DNA of 7,475 nucleotides from Deinococcus sp. (lineage in GTDB: Bacteria; Deinococcota; Deinococci; Deinococcales; Deinococcaceae), in the NCBI RefSeq assembly GCF_030523985.1, contig NZ_JAUNHK010000024.1, positions 23,054-30,528 on the forward strand, given 5' to 3'. The notes beneath the pieces are model-generated. The model saw nothing but the letters and a program-made list of their open reading frames with translations. It was not told where the DNA came from and did no database searches. The position numbers were made by a program, and so were the translations under genes. The first letter of the stretch is position 1; each line of letters starts with the position of its first letter. Below, piece by piece: positions 5,723 to 7,475 of this stretch.

Positions 5723-6530
5723 AGAGGGTCAGGGCCAGGGCCACGGCTTCGGCCAGGCCGCCTTCTTCAACGCGGGCGACCTGATAGCGGGCAGCGGCAC
5801 GGGCGTGCTGGTCGGCGTTGCCCATCGCCACCGGGTGCCCGACCACCCGCAGCGCCGTCACGTCGTTTTCGGCGTCCCCGACCATCATCACGCGGTCGAG
5901 CGTCAGGCCGTACTCCTGCGCGATGCGCTGCACGGCACTGCCCTTGCTGGTGCCCGCCGTCGTCGCGCTGATGAAGCTGACGCCCGGCATGGCGGGGCTG
6001 CTCGACGGGTGCAGGTCCAGGCCCTCGTGTGGCTCGGCCAGAATCTCGGCCTCCTGGCTGAGCGGCACGACCCACTGCACCCGCACGACGGTGCCGCTCA
6101 GGTCTTCGGGCGCGCGGACGACATACGGCACCCCCAGCAGCCGGGCATGAACCTCGGCGTACTCACCGGGCAGGGTAAAGCCGTATTCGGTGTCGGTGTA
6201 GACCTCCAGCAGCCTCCCGGTCTGGCGGGCGCGGGCCAGTAGGTCGGGAAGGATGTCCGCCGGAAAAGGACTGGAGAGGCTCTGGCCCGGTGCGCCTGCT
6301 CCTGGCTGCACGTTGATGATGCTGGCCCCGTTCTGAAAGACGTGCCAGCCGCCCAGGTCGAGCCGCTGGGCATAAGCCAGGGCGTTGCCGAAAGCGGGCC
6401 GACCACTGCACAGCACCAGTCGCACGCCCCGCGCCCGCGCGTCTTCCAGGGCGGCCCACACGTCGTCGCGCACCTGGTTGTCGCTGCCAATCAGCGTGCC
6501 GTCCACATCTACACAAATCATCCCGAGCAT
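5721..6530 (-). CDS. Cof-type HAD-IIB hydrolase (sugar-phosphate or nucleotide phosphatase)
   Basis: A 269-residue cytoplasmic haloacid-dehalogenase phosphatase of the Cof/IIB subfamily. Members dephosphorylate sugar phosphates, FMN, PLP and similar metabolites with Mg2+. All four HAD motifs are visible: motif I DVDGTL with nucleophile Asp8 and acid/base Asp10; motif II CSGR with Ser42; motif III Lys196 in GTSKGSAV; and motif IV GDAENDV with Asp219 and Asp223. The cap domain lies between about 80 and 190. FQNGA (65-69) and PVAMGNA (233-239) are further Cof hallmarks. I chose the ATG at 6530 because TACACT ends 7 nt upstream, fitting a leaderless start; the ATG three codons later (Met4) is possible. 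The gene follows the PhzF gene by 36 nt and precedes the DUF1622 gene by 11 nt on the same strand. Substrate specificity cannot be read from the sequence. Confidence 0.94.
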   Translation of the reverse strand: MLGMICVDVDGTLIGSDNQVRDDVWAALEDARARGVRLVLCSGRPAFGNALAYAQRLDLGGWHVFQNGASIINVQPGAGAPGQSLSSPFPADILPDLLARARQTGRLLEVYTDTEYGFTLPGEYAEVHARLLGVPYVVRAPEDLSGTVVRVQWVVPLSQEAEILAEPHEGLDLHPSSSPAMPGVSFISATTAGTSKGSAVQRIAQEYGLTLDRVMMVGDAENDVTALRVVGHPVAMGNADQHARAAARYQVARVEEGGLAEAVALALTL

Positions 6531-6537
6531 GTCACCC

Positions 6538-6543
6538 AGTGTA
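6538..6543 (-). promoter_or_regulatory. Candidate -10 element (TACACT) for a leaderless HAD gene mRNA
   Basis: TACACT on the minus strand ends 7 nt before the ATG at 6530, inside the 36-nt gap after the PhzF gene. It suggests that HAD-DUF1622 has its own promoter in addition to any read-through from the PhzF gene. No clear -35 is visible; that position would lie near the PhzF stop codon. Confidence 0.45.
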
Positions 6544-6566
6544 GAGGGCCTTACCCGCCCGGAAGC

Positions 6567-7448
6567 TCAGCCGTTCCAGCTGCCTTCACGCTCGACCACC
6601 GCGTAACCGCCGACGTGCACCGCCATGACCTTTGAACCGTTCACTTCCAAGTCCACCTCGACCTCACCGGGCGTGCCCAGCGCGTGCCCCTGATGGATGA
6701 CGCCGCTGGCCCGCCCCCCGCGCACGGGCAGGCGGCCTTCGCTGGCGAGCAGGGCCAGCAGCGCCCCCGCCGCACTTCCGGTCACGGGGTCTTCGGGGAT
6801 GCCCACCAGCGGCGCAAAGTCGCGGGCGGCAAAGCGGCTCACGCCCATCGGGGCATAGGCGTACACGCTGACCACGCCGAGCTGTTCGCTGAGTTCGGCA
6901 ATGCGCGGCAGGTCGGGTTCCAGCCCCTCCAACAAAAAGCTGTCGAGCAGCGGCACGAACACGCTCCACAGCCCGGTGCTGGCGGCGGCCAGGGGCAGCC
7001 CCCGGTGCAGCATGCGGTCACTCAGGCCCAGGGCTTCGGCGAGGTCACGGCGGCGGCTGACGGCAACTTCGCGGCTCTGAAAGGGGTGCTGCTGCATCCA
7101 GACCTGACACCCGTCGTCCTGGCCCAGCACGATTCGCAGCGGCACGCGCCCCGCCAGCGTTTCGAGTTCGAGGGCCTCGCCGCGCCAGTGGCCTTCCTGG
7201 GCCAGCACCCGCCCGAGCGCGACGGTGGCGTGACCGCAGAAATCCACCTCCTGAGTGGGCGTGAAGTAGCGCACCCGCGCCAGCCCGTCGCCCAGCCGCG
7301 TGACGAACACGGTTTCGGGAGCGTCCAGAAACGCAGCGAGCTGCTGCATCTGCCTGCGCGACAGCCCGCCCGCCTCCAGCACCACCCCCGCCCGGTTGCC
7401 CTGTCCCGGCACGGTGGTAAAGGCAGAAACCTCGGTGTAGAGCGTCAT
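6567..7448 (-). CDS. PhzF-family isomerase/epimerase-like protein
   Basis: A 293-residue protein of the PhzF superfamily, which shares the diaminopimelate-epimerase fold. PhzF itself isomerises trans-2,3-dihydro-3-hydroxyanthranilate in phenazine synthesis, but most bacterial homologues have unknown substrates. Seen directly: a GNRAGVVLEAGGLS block at 17-30; APETVFV with the catalytic Glu45; RYFTPTQEVDFCGHATVALG at 60-79; and RDFAPLVGIPEDPVTGSAAGAL at 209-230, the second-lobe signature. The length is normal. In the first block the usual GNP is GNR (Arg19). No phenazine genes are nearby, so a role in phenazine synthesis is not supported. The ATG at 7448 is fixed by TAGACT ending 6 nt upstream. 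The gene is the first of three on the minus strand. Confidence 0.93.
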   Translation of the reverse strand: MTLYTEVSAFTTVPGQGNRAGVVLEAGGLSRRQMQQLAAFLDAPETVFVTRLGDGLARVRYFTPTQEVDFCGHATVALGRVLAQEGHWRGEALELETLAGRVPLRIVLGQDDGCQVWMQQHPFQSREVAVSRRRDLAEALGLSDRMLHRGLPLAAASTGLWSVFVPLLDSFLLEGLEPDLPRIAELSEQLGVVSVYAYAPMGVSRFAARDFAPLVGIPEDPVTGSAAGALLALLASEGRLPVRGGRASGVIHQGHALGTPGEVEVDLEVNGSKVMAVHVGGYAVVEREGSWNG

Positions 7449-7454
7449 GGGGGC

Positions 7455-7460
7455 AGTCTA
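7455..7460 (-). promoter_or_regulatory. Candidate -10 element (TAGACT) for a leaderless PhzF-family mRNA
   Basis: TAGACT on the minus strand, followed by GCCCCC and then the ATG at 7448, gives the expected 6-nt gap for transcription starting on the start codon. No Shine-Dalgarno is present, since the spacer is C-rich. A -35 with normal spacing would fall just beyond the window end, so it cannot be checked here. Confidence 0.55.
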
Positions 7461-7475
7461 AAGCATGGGTATTTG

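Noticed and set aside
6567..7448. A phenazine biosynthesis locus
   Set aside because: Only a PhzF-family gene is present; no other phz genes are in the window, and most PhzF homologues are unrelated to phenazines.

Overview
The window is GC-rich chromosomal DNA with densely packed genes, and every gene product looks bacterial. The best guess for the source is Deinococcus or a close relative. The evidence is the high GC content, the family mix (LysM-NlpC/P60 hydrolase, DUF1622 membrane protein, PhzF, Cof-type HAD) and, most tellingly, a TANNNT -10 hexamer 5-7 nt upstream of five of the eight start codons. That is the layout of leaderless mRNAs, which are very common in Deinococcus. The genus call is inference from memory; no database was searched.

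Layout. (1) Minus strand, 1-2018: an EntS/MFS_3-type transporter (2018-726) followed after 13 nt by truB (712 to beyond position 1), the tRNA U55 pseudouridine synthase, cut by the window edge. (2) A 342-bp divergent intergenic region, 2019-2360, with a core at 39% GC (my count for 2081-2280). It holds A-tracts in approximate helical phase, a repeated GAAACCTYTC decamer and a TGAAAA-N7-TTTTCA inverted repeat. (3) Plus strand, 2361-5316: a secreted two-LysM NlpC/P60 cell-wall hydrolase, a DHA2-type MFS drug-efflux-like permease, and a small exported protein I do not recognise. (4) Minus strand, 7448-5329, convergent with the previous block: a PhzF-family protein, a Cof-type HAD phosphatase and a DUF1622 membrane protein, with gaps of 36 and 11 nt.

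How they work together. I see no single pathway. The HAD-DUF1622 pair looks translationally linked: an AAAGGA Shine-Dalgarno overlaps the upstream stop codon. The transporter and truB may be cotranscribed, although truB also has its own candidate -10. The hydrolase and the unknown small protein are both predicted to be exported and may act at the envelope.

No mobile element, CRISPR array, tRNA or rRNA gene was seen, and I found no clear intrinsic terminator. I did not find an obviously new multi-gene system. The items most worth following up are the regulatory architecture of 2019-2360, the leaderless start signals, and the unrecognised exported protein at 4738-5316.
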